DNA of 64,000 bases from Candidatus Rhodoluna planktonica. GTDB lineage: Bacteria; Actinomycetota; Actinomycetes; Actinomycetales; Microbacteriaceae. A model generated the notes under the pieces. It was not told the DNA's origin and did no database searches. It saw nothing but the letters and a program-made list of their open reading frames with translations. The translations under genes were made by a program, and so were the position numbers. The stretch is taken from the NCBI RefSeq assembly GCF_001854225.1, contig NZ_CP015208.1, positions 62,001 through 126,000 of the forward strand, given 5' to 3'. Below, one piece after another: positions 1 to 8,724 of the stretch (positions are counted from its first letter, which is position 1; the number at the start of each line of letters is the position of its first letter).

Positions 1-43
1 ACCGAGCTAGGTTTTGGCGCCGAGTTTTATCCGCTAATTAAAT

Positions 44-84
44 TTGACTTTCGCACTTTGGTGCGTAAAATTTGGAACGTTCCA
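44..84 (+). promoter_or_regulatory. Promoter with LacI-type operator
   Basis: A -35-like TTGACT (44-49), a 16-base spacer and a -10-like TAAAAT (66-71) are followed at once by the perfect 12-bp palindrome TGGAACGTTCCA (73-84). The operator would sit on the transcription start of the first gene, a repression geometry typical of LacI-family regulators. The same palindrome recurs at 3450-3461 and 7113-7124. The regulator itself is not in this window. Confidence 0.7.
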
Positions 85-104
85 GTAGGCGAGAAGGTAA
101 TTCA

Positions 105-1319
105 ATGGCGAATCAAAAACGCGAAATCGGTGTTGGTCTAATCAGTGTCGGTTGGATGGGTAAAGTGCATTCGCGCGCTTACCAGGCTTTGCCGGTGGTT
201 TATCCAGAACTGGGCATCAAACCGCGATTGGTCATGGCGGCAGATACCGCGCCCGATCGCGTTGAATACGCCAAGGATGTTTTGGGCTATGAGCAGGGCA
301 CCCTCGACTATCACGAAGTTTTAGCGAACCCTGAAGTGGATGTTGTTTCGATCTGCGCACCGAATTTTCTGCACGCTGAAATTGCGATTGCCGCGGCAAA
401 AGCGGGCAAGGCATTTTGGGTTGAGAAGCCGGTTGGTCGTTTGGCTGAAGAGACCGAGGCCGTGCAAGCCGCTGCTCAGGCTGCCGGTGTGGTGTCATCG
501 ATTGGTTTTAATTACCGGCACGCGCCAGCGGTCGAGCACATCAAGCAGTTGATAGCCGATGGTTCGCTGGGCCGCATCACCAACATCCGCGGTTCGTTTT
601 TTGCCGACTATTCTTCAGAGCCCAACGGTGCGCTGTCTTGGCGATTTGTTCGCTCACTTGCTGGGAGCGGAGTTTTAGGCGACCTCATGGGTCACCTGGT
701 TGATTTGGTGCAGTATTTGGTCGGCCCGATTGCCGAGGTTTCAGGTATGACCAAGACCGTTTACACCGAGCGACCAAAACTTGAAATGGGCAAAGCCACT
801 CATTTTGCTGTGATTGAAAACGGAGAGATGGCGCCGGTTGAAAACGAAGACTATGCGGCCATGATGGTGCGGTTCGCCGATGATGCGCTGGGCGCTGGCG
901 CGGTAGGCACGCTCGAAGCATCCCGTGTTTCGGTTGGTCCTCGTGCCAGTTATAACTTTGAGATTTATGGCACCGAGGGTTCGGTGAAGTGGGATTTCGA
1001 GCGCATGAATGAACTTCAGGTTGCTATCGGCCGACACGGTGCGCATCTGGGTTATCAGCGGGTTATGGCGTCGCCTGGTTTTGGTGATTTCTCGGCTTTC
1101 CAACCGGGTGCCGGAACGTCGATGGGTTATGACGACCTCAAAGTTGTCGAGGCGCGAAAGTTTCTAGAGGCGTTTGTCGGGGTCAGCGCGCGGAACTCGA
1201 ACATCAACGATGCGGTTTCGGCGAACCGAGTTTTGGGGGCAACCGAGCGCTCGGCAGAAAGCCGCACCTGGGAAAGTGTTGCCGCGGTCGATGGAACTAC
1301 TGCGGCGAAACGCCCATAG
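105..1319 (+). CDS. Gfo/Idh/MocA-family NAD(P)-dependent sugar/inositol dehydrogenase
   Basis: A 404-residue cytoplasmic oxidoreductase that probably oxidises an inositol or related cyclic polyol with NAD(P). The N-terminal Rossmann motif GVGLISVGWMGKVHS, the nucleotide-site EKP in WVEKPVGR and the substrate-side GDLMGHLVDL mark the family. I chose the ATG at 105. An upstream in-frame TTG at 72 would make the operator at 73-84 coding (LERS), which is unlikely. An IolE-like dehydratase follows 86 bases downstream on the same strand, so the two probably act together. The exact substrate (myo-, scyllo- or chiro-inositol, or another sugar) cannot be read from the sequence. Confidence 0.85.
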   Translation: MANQKREIGVGLISVGWMGKVHSRAYQALPVVYPELGIKPRLVMAADTAPDRVEYAKDVLGYEQGTLDYHEVLANPEVDVVSICAPNFLHAEIAIAAAKAGKAFWVEKPVGRLAEETEAVQAAAQAAGVVSSIGFNYRHAPAVEHIKQLIADGSLGRITNIRGSFFADYSSEPNGALSWRFVRSLAGSGVLGDLMGHLVDLVQYLVGPIAEVSGMTKTVYTERPKLEMGKATHFAVIENGEMAPVENEDYAAMMVRFADDALGAGAVGTLEASRVSVGPRASYNFEIYGTEGSVKWDFERMNELQVAIGRHGAHLGYQRVMASPGFGDFSAFQPGAGTSMGYDDLKVVEARKFLEAFVGVSARNSNINDAVSANRVLGATERSAESRTWESVAAVDGTTAAKRP

Positions 1320-1405
1320 TTTTGCTTAGGTAATCAGTAAATACCTAGGTAAAGAAACTCAAAACTAACCAACCAAAATCAATCCAAAAATAGTTAGGTA
1401 AATAC

Positions 1406-2287
1406 ATGGCAACTGTGAAAATCGCCGGAGCACCAATCTCCTGGGGCGTCTGCGAAGTGCCGAACTGGGGGCACCAAATGTCTCCCGAGCGAGTGCTGAA
1501 AGAGATGGCCGACCTTGGCCTGGGTGCTACCGAATTTGGCCCAGAAGGATTTTTGCCAATTGACCCAGCTGCTCGAGCTAAGGTTTTGCGCGACCACGGC
1601 ATGGAGGCCGTAGGTGGATTTTTCCCGGTAATCATGCACCGTGCCGATGTCGATCCGCTACCCAAAGTGCAGCAAGAACTTGAAGCGTATGTTGCCTCGG
1701 GGGCCAAAACCCTAGTGCTCTCAGCCGATACCGGGCTCGAGGGTTACGACACTAAACGCGAAGCGCTTGATGAAGCCGGTTGGCAGTTGTTCAATCAAAA
1801 CCTTGATCGCATCAAAGACTACGCCGCCAGCTTGGGCATCACCGCGGTGCTGCATCCGCACGTTGGCACCATGGTTGAAACCGAGGATGACATCAACCAT
1901 GTGCTGGCCGGTTCAAGCATTAAGTTCTGCCTCGACACTGGGCACATGCTGATCGGTGGAACCGATCCGGTTGCGTTTGCTCGTAACCATGCTGATCGCG
2001 TCGCCCACTCACACCTCAAAGATGTAAATCTTGAAGTTGCCAAGCGCGTGCAGTCCGGCGAAATTACCTATTACCAGGGCATTTTGCAGGGCATGTACGT
2101 ACCACTTGGTGAGGGTGATGTCGACGTGCGTTCGATAGTCACCGATTTGGTTAAGTCGGGCTATGACGGTTGGTTTGCTCTTGAGCAAGATAACGTAATC
2201 AATAGCGAACCAGGATTGGGCGAAGGCCCACTGGCCGATGCGAAGAAGAGCGTTGACTTCATTCGATCGGTCGTTTCAAGCCTCTAA
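1406..2287 (+). CDS. iolE: Inosose dehydratase (IolE/MocC-like)
   Basis: A 293-residue TIM-barrel protein of the xylose-isomerase-like superfamily. It resembles 2-keto-myo-inositol dehydratase, which removes water from scyllo-inosose in inositol breakdown. Family features include the N-terminal GAPISWGVCEVPNWG, the metal-site region FCLDTGHMLIGG, HSHLKDVN, and the C-terminal GWFALEQD. Length is normal for IolE (about 290-300). It lies between two dehydrogenase genes of the same pathway type and ends at a strong terminator. Assignment to IolE rather than another isomerase of the superfamily rests on the N-terminal motif and context. Confidence 0.8.
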   Translation: MATVKIAGAPISWGVCEVPNWGHQMSPERVLKEMADLGLGATEFGPEGFLPIDPAARAKVLRDHGMEAVGGFFPVIMHRADVDPLPKVQQELEAYVASGAKTLVLSADTGLEGYDTKREALDEAGWQLFNQNLDRIKDYAASLGITAVLHPHVGTMVETEDDINHVLAGSSIKFCLDTGHMLIGGTDPVAFARNHADRVAHSHLKDVNLEVAKRVQSGEITYYQGILQGMYVPLGEGDVDVRSIVTDLVKSGYDGWFALEQDNVINSEPGLGEGPLADAKKSVDFIRSVVSSL

Positions 2288-2306
2288 TTTTGTTAGATGG
2301 AGGAAA

Positions 2307-2336
2307 GAAAAAGCCCACCGCAAGGTGGGCTTTTTC
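2307..2336. terminator. Intrinsic terminator
   Basis: A perfect 13-bp stem (2307-2319 with 2324-2336) closed by a GCAA loop, containing GCCCACC/GGTGGGC flanked by A-run and T-run. Because both A and T tracts are present it can stop transcripts from either side. It follows the IolE-like gene and lies beyond the end of the convergent IolG-like gene. Confidence 0.9.
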
Positions 2337-2406
2337 TCTTTAACTACGTCTGGTCGAAACGCTTCGTCGGCGCCAACTAACAGCGCCTGCTGCTCAGCTT
2401 GAGTAA

Positions 2407-3417
2407 CTACTTAGCTAGGTTTACCGAGACTGGCTTTCCGGTGCGAGCAGATTCGGTTGCCGCATCGGCAAGAATTAATGCTGCGCGGCCATCCTCGAAG
2501 GTTGGGTTCATAACTTTGCCCTCGTGGATGCCTTGAATGAATGCAGCTAGCTCGGCACGGTAGGCCTGGGCATAGCGCTCAAGGAAGAAGTTTTGGTAAG
2601 GCCGACGCGACTCAACGAAGTGCTCGGTTTGGTGAATTACGGTGGTCGGTGCAACGTTGTTTGCGTATAGCGTGCCCAATGAACCAAAGGCCTCGAGGCG
2701 CTGGTCATAGCCATAGCTGGCGTGGCGAGAATTGGTGATGACAATCTGCTCACCCTTGCTGCCGGTTAGCACCACGATTGCCGAGTCATAGTCGTTTTCG
2801 GCTTTGATGTAGTCGCTGAACAGGTTTGAGCCGGTAGCAAATACCTGGGTAATTTCAGGCACGAAGAAGCGAGCCATGTCGAAATCGTGGATGGTCATGT
2901 CGCGGAAAATTCCACCCGAAACGGCGATGTAGGCCTGAGGCGCTGGCGCTGGGTCGCGGCTGATAATGGTTAGCTGCTCGAGTGCACCGATGTCGCCGGC
3001 GGCAACGCGCTGGTTAATTTCGGCAAACTGCGGATCGAATCTACGGTTGAATCCGAGTGCGATTTGGGTTTTGGCCGAGTTGGCTTTTGCTCGCAGTGCA
3101 TCAACTCGGTTGATGTCGAGGTCGATAGGTTTTTCGCAGAGCACGTGAACACCGGCATCAATCGCCGCGTCAATTAGATCGACATGGGTGGCAGTTGGCG
3201 ATGCGATGACCACCGCATCAACTTCGCCCGAGGCAAATAGTTTTGCCGGATCGTCGGTAGCTTTGCCTCCGTATTGCGCCGCAGTTTTCTCGGCCCCCTC
3301 GAGAAAAACATCGGCAACCCAAGTTAGTTCGGCATCTTTTGATTCAGAAATTGAAGCGGCGTGTACCTGACCGATGCGGCCCGTGCCGAGTAGTCCAATG
3401 CGAATTTTGTTACTCAC
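2407..3417 (-). CDS. iolG: Inositol 2-dehydrogenase (IolG-like)
   Basis: A 336-residue Gfo/Idh/MocA-family enzyme expected to oxidise myo-inositol to scyllo-inosose with NAD. Visible motifs are the Rossmann GLLGTGRIGQVHA, the LCEKPIDLD loop, and the central RDMTIHDFDMARF region holding the catalytic Asp-His pair. The GTG at 3417 is chosen because AAGGA lies just upstream. A longer reading to 3480 would translate through the operator at 3450-3461. It is convergent with the IolE-like gene and divergent from glpX. Closely related families oxidise other cyclic polyols, so the substrate is inferred. Confidence 0.85.
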   Translation of the reverse strand: MSNKIRIGLLGTGRIGQVHAASISESKDAELTWVADVFLEGAEKTAAQYGGKATDDPAKLFASGEVDAVVIASPTATHVDLIDAAIDAGVHVLCEKPIDLDINRVDALRAKANSAKTQIALGFNRRFDPQFAEINQRVAAGDIGALEQLTIISRDPAPAPQAYIAVSGGIFRDMTIHDFDMARFFVPEITQVFATGSNLFSDYIKAENDYDSAIVVLTGSKGEQIVITNSRHASYGYDQRLEAFGSLGTLYANNVAPTTVIHQTEHFVESRRPYQNFFLERYAQAYRAELAAFIQGIHEGKVMNPTFEDGRAALILADAATESARTGKPVSVNLAK

Positions 3418-3449
3418 GAAACATCCTTGTCTTGCGGGGGATAAAAATC

Positions 3450-3461
3450 TGGAACGTTCCA
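3450..3461. promoter_or_regulatory. LacI-type operator upstream of iolG-like gene
   Basis: A second exact copy of the palindrome TGGAACGTTCCA, 32 bases upstream of the GTG start of the IolG-like gene. On the minus strand a -10-like TACGAT touches its edge, the same geometry as at the first copy. Confidence 0.7.
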
Positions 3462-3600
3462 ATCGTAGTGACTTAAACAACCGAAAAAATCTAAATTTCG
3501 CAATACGTCGGTAACAAATTGGAGAAAATTCGACCGGGGTCTAGTGCCAGGCGGAATGAGTGCTAAGGTTTGTCTTAACAAAGTCGGCAAAGGAGCCACA

Positions 3601-4563
3601 ATGTCAGCAAGCCCAGATCGCAACCTCGGAATGGAACTCGTTCGCGCTACCGAAGCTGCAGCGATTCAGGCAAGCAAATACATTGGTCGTGGCGACAAGA
3701 ATGCCGCTGACAAAGCAGCTGTAGACGCCATGCGCGCTTATTTATCCACCGTTGACTTTGAAGGCACCGTAGTGATTGGCGAGGGCGAAAAAGATGAAGC
3801 GCCGATGCTTTACAACGGTGAAGTGGTGGGTAATGGCAACGGCCCGGCGTGCGATATTGCAGTTGATCCGGTAGACGGAACAAGCCTCACCGCTGCGGGC
3901 CGAGGCCATGCAATTTCTGTAATCGCGGTTTCTGATCGCGGCTCAATGTATAACCCCAAAGATGTCTTTTACATGGACAAACTGATTACCACTGCCGCAG
4001 GTCGAGGAGTGGTTAGCCTTGATCAGTCAGCCGGAGATAACGTTCGAGAGTTGGCCAAGGCGCTAAAAAAAGATGTGCGCGACATCACCGTGGCACTAAT
4101 CGACCGTCCGCGACACCAGCAAACCATGGATGAAATTCGTGCGGCCGGTGCCAGAACCAGATTGTTCCTTGACGGCGACGTGGCTGCTGGCATCCACGCA
4201 GTAACCGGAGAAGGTGGCATCGACATGCTGCTCGGCGTCGGTGGCGCACCAGAAGGCACCATCTCTGCCTGTGCCACCAAAGCGTTGGGCGGTTTCATGC
4301 AGGGCCGAATCAAACCTCAGTCGCCAGAAGAAATGCGTCGAGCACTAGAGGCGGGCCACGACCTAAATCGCATCTTCGAACAGGATGACCTGGTCACCAG
4401 TGACAACACCTATTTTGTGGCCACCGGAGTAACCGATGGAATGTTGGCAGCTGGCGTGACTAGGGTTGGTAATTACATTCGAACAGAGAGCGTGATTCTT
4501 AGATCGAAGTCGGGAACAATTCGCAAGGTGACCGCTGACTATCTTGCAGAACGGTGGGACTAA
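3601..4563 (+). CDS. glpX: Class II fructose-1,6-bisphosphatase
   Basis: A 320-residue metal-dependent phosphatase that converts fructose-1,6-bisphosphate to fructose-6-phosphate in gluconeogenesis. GEGEKDEAPML (60-70) and DPVDGT (89-94) carry the metal ligands of the GlpX/inositol-phosphatase fold, and LLGVGGAPEGTISA is typical of class II. The ATG at 3601 follows AAAGGAG; an upstream ATG at 3544 lacks such a site. GlpX is the usual FBPase of actinobacteria. It overlaps the next gene in a TAATG junction, so it is translationally coupled with gluconokinase. Confidence 0.93.
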   Translation: MSASPDRNLGMELVRATEAAAIQASKYIGRGDKNAADKAAVDAMRAYLSTVDFEGTVVIGEGEKDEAPMLYNGEVVGNGNGPACDIAVDPVDGTSLTAAGRGHAISVIAVSDRGSMYNPKDVFYMDKLITTAAGRGVVSLDQSAGDNVRELAKALKKDVRDITVALIDRPRHQQTMDEIRAAGARTRLFLDGDVAAGIHAVTGEGGIDMLLGVGGAPEGTISACATKALGGFMQGRIKPQSPEEMRRALEAGHDLNRIFEQDDLVTSDNTYFVATGVTDGMLAAGVTRVGNYIRTESVILRSKSGTIRKVTADYLAERWD

Positions 4564-5051
4564 TGGGTTGCCAACTCTTAGTAATTGGTCCGGCTGCAGT
4601 GGGTAAAACCACCGTCGGTGAAGCAGTAGCCGCTCGCTTGGGTGTTCGATATGTCGACGGTGACGATTTGCACCCAAAAGCAAACATCGAAAAAATGTCG
4701 GCCGGAACACCGCTTAGTGATGACGATCGCGATCCATGGATTGACAACATCATCGCCGAGTTAGAAAAAGGCGACGTTGTCATCGGTGCCTCGCTGCTCA
4801 AGCGCAGCTACCGAGAAAAGATCAACAAAAAAATTAATCGCGTGCGCTTCGCGCAACTAGATGCCCCGCGCTCGGTTCTTGAAGAACGCATGGATTCTCG
4901 CGAAGGCCACTTTTTCAGAAAGCCACTTGTCGATTCACAACTTCGAATTCTTGATCCGTTGCAGAAGCACGAACCCGGTTCCCGTTTCGACGGAACCAAG
5001 TCGGTAGAGCAATTGGTGACTGAAATCGTGCTCGACGTAAAGTCGCACTGA
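4563..5051 (+). CDS. gntK: Gluconokinase
   Basis: A 162-residue P-loop kinase that phosphorylates gluconate to 6-phosphogluconate. The Walker A motif GPAAVGKTT is near the N-terminus, followed by the family's DGDDLHPKANIEKMSAGTPL substrate region, then DRDPW and the lid segment REGHFF. Length is normal for GntK. The ATG overlaps the glpX stop codon by one base, giving a coupled pair that feeds sugar acids into central metabolism. Confidence 0.9.
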   Translation: MGCQLLVIGPAAVGKTTVGEAVAARLGVRYVDGDDLHPKANIEKMSAGTPLSDDDRDPWIDNIIAELEKGDVVIGASLLKRSYREKINKKINRVRFAQLDAPRSVLEERMDSREGHFFRKPLVDSQLRILDPLQKHEPGSRFDGTKSVEQLVTEIVLDVKSH

Positions 5052-5073
5052 TTACGGGTCCAGAATTGCTTGT

Positions 5074-6228
5074 ATGAGTGATTCAAGATTCGATTCAGTA
5101 GTTGGACTGTTCTACGAGGTCGCCGCTGAAAATTCTGGCGGCGGTGCGGCCATGGCAATTTACGCTGATGGCCAGCAAGCAGTTTCAGTTTTCACCGGCG
5201 AACAATCGCCGGGTGTTCCATGGAACGCGAACACGCACAGCGTGGTTTTTTCTTGCACCAAAGGCTTGGCAGCAATCGCGGCCAATCAACTTATCGAAAA
5301 GGGGTTGCTCGACCCGTATGCCAAAGTTGGCGAATACTGGCCCGAGTTTGCTTGCAACGGCAAAGAAGACACATTGGTTAAGTGGGTGCTCGAACACAAG
5401 GCGGGCCTTTCGGCAGTGCGGCGCGACCTAACTTTTGAGCAGCTTGTTGACGGCCATACCGTTGTCGAAGAGCTGGCTGCCCAGGCACCGCTTTGGCAAC
5501 CGGGCACCGCGAACGCGTATCACGCCCTAACGTTTGGCAACTTGGTGGGCGAGTTGGTGCGCCGGGTTACCGGCAAAACCATTGGCCAATACCTGCGCGA
5601 TGAAATTTCCGGTCCGCTAAATGCATCGGCATTTATTGGCTTGCCAGAAAACGAATTCAAAAACCTTGCCCCGCTGATCACCGATGGCTCTCGTTTACCA
5701 TTGCCGCCGAGCGAAGTTGGCAGCAATCAATACTGGATGGAGAAGGCGATGACATCCGGTGGCGCGATGTCGGCTGAGGTTGCCTTGCCTGGTATTGCCG
5801 AAGGTCACTATTTCAACGATCCACGCCTGATCAAAGCCGAGCTTGCCGGAGCCGGCGGTGTGATGACCGCCGATGCGCTAGCCAAGATCTACTCGGCTTG
5901 CGTGGCCGACACCGATGGGATGCGTTTGCTGCAAGATGACACAATTCGCGACGCTATGGTCTGCGAGGTTGACGAACGCGAAATCTGGCTGAGCGAAGGT
6001 CCCTGGATTCGGCGCGGACGCGGCTTTATGCTGCACACTCCGGGCTGGCGTGAATGGTCATCCGATGGCGGTTTTGGTCACGATGGTTTAGGTGGGCAGG
6101 CAGGCTTTGCCGACGTCAAGCACCGAATCGGTTTTGCCTACACCTCAAGCTTTTTGCGTGGTGGTTTGACCGAGCAAGACAATCAACAGCGGATAATTCG
6201 CGAGCTGGGTCGCGTGCTCGAAAACTAG
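5074..6228 (+). CDS. Serine hydrolase, beta-lactamase/EstB-like
   Basis: A 384-residue protein of the class C beta-lactamase-like serine hydrolase family, more probably an esterase or amidase than a drug-resistance enzyme. The nucleophile motif S-C-T-K is at residues 60-63 (SxxK) and the second motif Y149-H-A151 replaces the usual Y-x-N, as often in EstB-type esterases. No signal peptide is visible, which argues for a cytoplasmic enzyme. It follows gluconokinase by 22 bases and may share its transcript. The last codons and stop are the first copy of a 20-bp tandem repeat. Confidence 0.8.
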   Translation: MSDSRFDSVVGLFYEVAAENSGGGAAMAIYADGQQAVSVFTGEQSPGVPWNANTHSVVFSCTKGLAAIAANQLIEKGLLDPYAKVGEYWPEFACNGKEDTLVKWVLEHKAGLSAVRRDLTFEQLVDGHTVVEELAAQAPLWQPGTANAYHALTFGNLVGELVRRVTGKTIGQYLRDEISGPLNASAFIGLPENEFKNLAPLITDGSRLPLPPSEVGSNQYWMEKAMTSGGAMSAEVALPGIAEGHYFNDPRLIKAELAGAGGVMTADALAKIYSACVADTDGMRLLQDDTIRDAMVCEVDEREIWLSEGPWIRRGRGFMLHTPGWREWSSDGGFGHDGLGGQAGFADVKHRIGFAYTSSFLRGGLTEQDNQQRIIRELGRVLEN

Positions 6229-6268
6229 ACCCCGTGGTCGAAAACTAGGTCGCGTGCTCGAAAGCTAG
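6209..6268. repeat. Three 20-bp tandem repeats containing stop codons
   Basis: Three adjacent 20-base units (6209-6228, 6229-6248, 6249-6268), each ending in CGAAAACTAG or CGAAAGCTAG. The first unit encodes the end and stop of the serine hydrolase. Units two and three exactly fill the gap to the stop of the convergent isomerase gene. Units one and three differ at one base, and unit two is more diverged in its first half. Confidence 0.9.
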
Positions 6269-7045
6269 TTAGGCGAATGCTGCGGCAAAGGCATCAAGTG
6301 CCTGGTTTGAATCGCCTGACGCCCAGCCTTCAAGACCAACTACGCCGCTGTAACCGAGCAACTTTAGCTCATCGGCAATTCGCGAATAGTTGATCTCGCC
6401 TGTGCCGGGCTCGCAACGACCGGGTACATCGGCAACCTGAATTTCGCCGATGAAGCCATAGGCATTTCGAACCAACTCAACCAAATTACCCTCGCCAATT
6501 TGTGCGTGGTAAAGGTCGAGGTTTAGTCGCAAATGCGGGTTGTCAATCGATTCGACCAGCGCCAAGGTGTCAGCAGCCAAAGCGAACGGGGTGCCCGGGT
6601 GATCAACTGGCAGGTTTAGATTTTCCAGCATGAAAACTTTGTTGTGCTTGGCTCCCAGATCAGCCAGCCGAGCTAGGGTGTCGCGGGCTTTCAGCCAGTC
6701 GCGGCCGGTCACCACATCCTTTTTCTTGATAGCCTGGCCGTTGCTGTCTAGCCCGGTGCCGTGCAGATTTAGCCTTGGGCAATTGATGATTTTTGACGCC
6801 TCGATTGATTGCTCGGCGGTTTGCAGCAGCCGCTCGATGCCGTCTTCGTCGAGCAGGTCGCCCTCGATATAACCGGTCATCGAACCAATGCTGGCGCCAA
6901 CCGCAGCTAGCGAATTTAGGTCTTTGGTGTTCCAGCTCCAAATCTCAACTTCGAAACCGCGCTCGTGAATTGTGCGCACGCGCTCGTTGAACGGCAATTC
7001 TAAAAACAGCATTTCGGCCGAGGCGGCGAGGCGGTAGTTCTTCAT
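6269..7045 (-). CDS. Hydroxypyruvate isomerase-like TIM-barrel protein
   Basis: A 258-residue sugar-phosphate isomerase/epimerase-superfamily protein, closest in motifs to hydroxypyruvate isomerase and 2-oxo-tetronate isomerase (Hyi/OtnI). The C-terminal segment IQVADVPGRCEPGTGEINY and the N-terminal AEMLFLELPFNERV are characteristic of that family. MLENLN and LNLDLYHAQ hold probable metal ligands. A LacI-type operator lies 68-79 bases upstream, linking it to the inositol-type regulon. Whether it isomerises hydroxypyruvate, a tetronate or an inositol-derived keto acid is open. Confidence 0.75.
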   Translation of the reverse strand: MKNYRLAASAEMLFLELPFNERVRTIHERGFEVEIWSWNTKDLNSLAAVGASIGSMTGYIEGDLLDEDGIERLLQTAEQSIEASKIINCPRLNLHGTGLDSNGQAIKKKDVVTGRDWLKARDTLARLADLGAKHNKVFMLENLNLPVDHPGTPFALAADTLALVESIDNPHLRLNLDLYHAQIGEGNLVELVRNAYGFIGEIQVADVPGRCEPGTGEINYSRIADELKLLGYSGVVGLEGWASGDSNQALDAFAAAFA

Positions 7046-7112
7046 TGAAACCCTTTTAGCTAACGCGGATGACCCGCCCGGATAAGTCGTAACCCTAGGA
7101 TAGGGGTTTTAT

Positions 7113-7124
7113 TGGAACGTTCCA
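7113..7124. promoter_or_regulatory. LacI-type operator upstream of isomerase gene
   Basis: Third exact copy of TGGAACGTTCCA, between the divergent isomerase gene (start 7045) and the hypothetical gene at 7143. It is 68 bases from the isomerase start and 18 bases from the GTG of the hypothetical gene, so it could control either or both. Confidence 0.65.
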
Positions 7125-7142
7125 AACCTTTAACCTTAAGCG

Positions 7143-7733
7143 GTGAAAAACAATGACTGGGCTGGTGTCGGCGATGCCGACGAAGCTGTAACCAATTGGG
7201 GTGGCTCGGCCGAGCAAACCACAGTTTTGGTTGAAGACGGCCAAGTCAAAGTTGGGCACATCCCGTTTTATCGGTTTAGTTACTACCCCGACGTGCTCGA
7301 TTTGCGCAAGTGTGGTTACGAGCTAACGGCCTTTGAAACGATTTGGGATCAACTCGATCAAGCACACACCCGTCACGCGCAGGTTGCTCACATATTGCTG
7401 CATTTGCCAACTGACGAGTTTGGCCGAATGAGCGATGCCGCTGGCGGCAACCTAATCTGGAATCCGCGTCGCGCACGTGAACTCGAGTTTCAGGTCCGCA
7501 GCGCGCTGCACCGATTTGGCGTAAGCGATATCCCAACCCTGTTGCGTCGCATGCTGGGCAAAGCCTTTCCGGGTGATTCGATGACACACATAAGTGTTGA
7601 CTTGCTCAACATTTTCTTTTGGGCCTCATTGGCGAAGGTGGCCCGTGATTTTGCCTGGCGTGATGGCAGATTAGCCTTTGCTGCCGAGTATCTCGAATAC
7701 CCGGTCAAGCGAGCTTTTCAGGTGCTTGGCTAG
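7143..7733 (+). CDS. Hypothetical protein
   Basis: I do not recognise this 196-residue protein. It starts at a GTG, has no signal peptide and no clear membrane helix. It is rich in aromatic residues near the middle (FYRFSYYPDV, FFWASLAKVARDFAW). No catalytic motif stands out. It is divergent from the isomerase gene across a LacI-type operator and precedes a DMT transporter by 97 bases. A weak hairpin CCCAAC/GTTGGG (7779-7798) lies between them. Confidence 0.6.
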   Translation: MKNNDWAGVGDADEAVTNWGGSAEQTTVLVEDGQVKVGHIPFYRFSYYPDVLDLRKCGYELTAFETIWDQLDQAHTRHAQVAHILLHLPTDEFGRMSDAAGGNLIWNPRRARELEFQVRSALHRFGVSDIPTLLRRMLGKAFPGDSMTHISVDLLNIFFWASLAKVARDFAWRDGRLAFAAEYLEYPVKRAFQVLG

Positions 7734-7830
7734 TTTTGACATTTCGCCAAACTTTTTAAGTTTTCATCACGTTATGAACCCAACTTCAATAGGTTGGGCT
7801 TAGCAAAGTTGTGAATCGATTAGGCGTTTG

Positions 7831-8724
7831 ATGAAAAAGCAAAGTTGGCTACCGCAGTATGTTGGCCTAGGCATCATTTGGGGAGCCTCTTTTCTATTTA
7901 TCGAAATGGGTTTGATTGCGCTGCCCCCGGCCGGGGTAACATTTTGGCGCTGCCTTCTTGGCGCCATCACGTTGTGGACCCTGACCTTGATTCGATCGGG
8001 AACAAAAACGCTCACTCGTGCCCAATATTTGCACGTACTATTTGTCTCGCTGCTGATGAACGCTTTGCCGGGCACGCTTTTCGCTTTCGCCCAGGAGCTG
8101 GTTTCAACCGTGGTGGCCAGCATCATTAATACGGCCACTCCAATCGCAACCTTGCTGGTCATGCTTGCTGCCTTTCGAGAAGAGCGCCCCACAGTTCGTC
8201 AAGTTTCCGGAATTTTGATTGGTTTGGTAGGCGCACTTTGGGCTCTTGGCATCCAAAACGGCGACCTAGGCGCCAATGATCCGTTGGGGGTCGCTGCCGT
8301 GGTAGCCGCCATCCTCTGCTACGGAATTGCCATACCCTATTCACACCGGCACCTGGTCGGCAGCGGGGTTCGATCAGAATTGCTGGCGACCTGGCAGGTT
8401 ACCTTCGCGACATTCACGCTGCTTCCGGCATACCTGCTTTCGGGTGAGTTAATCAGGGCGAATTTCACTTTTGAAATCATTGCCGCAATGGTGATTATGG
8501 GTGTTGTCGGCAGTGGTTTGGCCTACATCTGGAACCTGCAGGTAATCGATCGAGCGGGCAGCGCAATCGCCAGCTCTGCAAGTTATCCGACTCTTTTGGT
8601 TTCCCTGATTATCGGCTGGCTGGTGCTTAATGAACCTTTTAGCTGGAACTTGCCAATCGGTGCTTTTTTGGTGGCCCTTGGCTCTGCGGTTACCCAAGTT
8701 AAGGGCAAAAGCATCAGGCTCTAA
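7831..8724 (+). CDS. EamA/DMT-family permease
   Basis: A 297-residue inner-membrane transporter with about ten hydrophobic helices in two EamA repeats. The first repeat opens with [17 protein letters not shown] and has the [14 protein letters not shown] motif. The second contains [21 protein letters not shown]. Such proteins export or import metabolites such as amino acids or purines, and the substrate cannot be deduced. I use the ATG at 7831 rather than the TTG just before it. Its end overlaps the convergent IclR gene by 11 bases. Confidence 0.85.
   Translation: MKKQSWLPQYVGLGIIWGASFLFIEMGLIALPPAGVTFWRCLLGAITLWTLTLIRSGTKTLTRAQYLHVLFVSLLMNALPGTLFAFAQELVSTVVASIINTATPIATLLVMLAAFREERPTVRQVSGILIGLVGALWALGIQNGDLGANDPLGVAAVVAAILCYGIAIPYSHRHLVGSGVRSELLATWQVTFATFTLLPAYLLSGELIRANFTFEIIAAMVIMGVVGSGLAYIWNLQVIDRAGSAIASSASYPTLLVSLIIGWLVLNEPFSWNLPIGAFLVALGSAVTQVKGKSIRL

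Noticed and set aside
3418-3480. N-terminal extension of the IolG-like gene
   Set aside because: It would translate through the TGGAACGTTCCA operator and lacks a ribosome site; the GTG at 3417 has AAGGA upstream.
7779-7798. Hairpin CCCAAC/GTTGGG after the hypothetical gene
   Set aside because: Only six pairs with an eight-base loop and no T-run; too weak to call a terminator.
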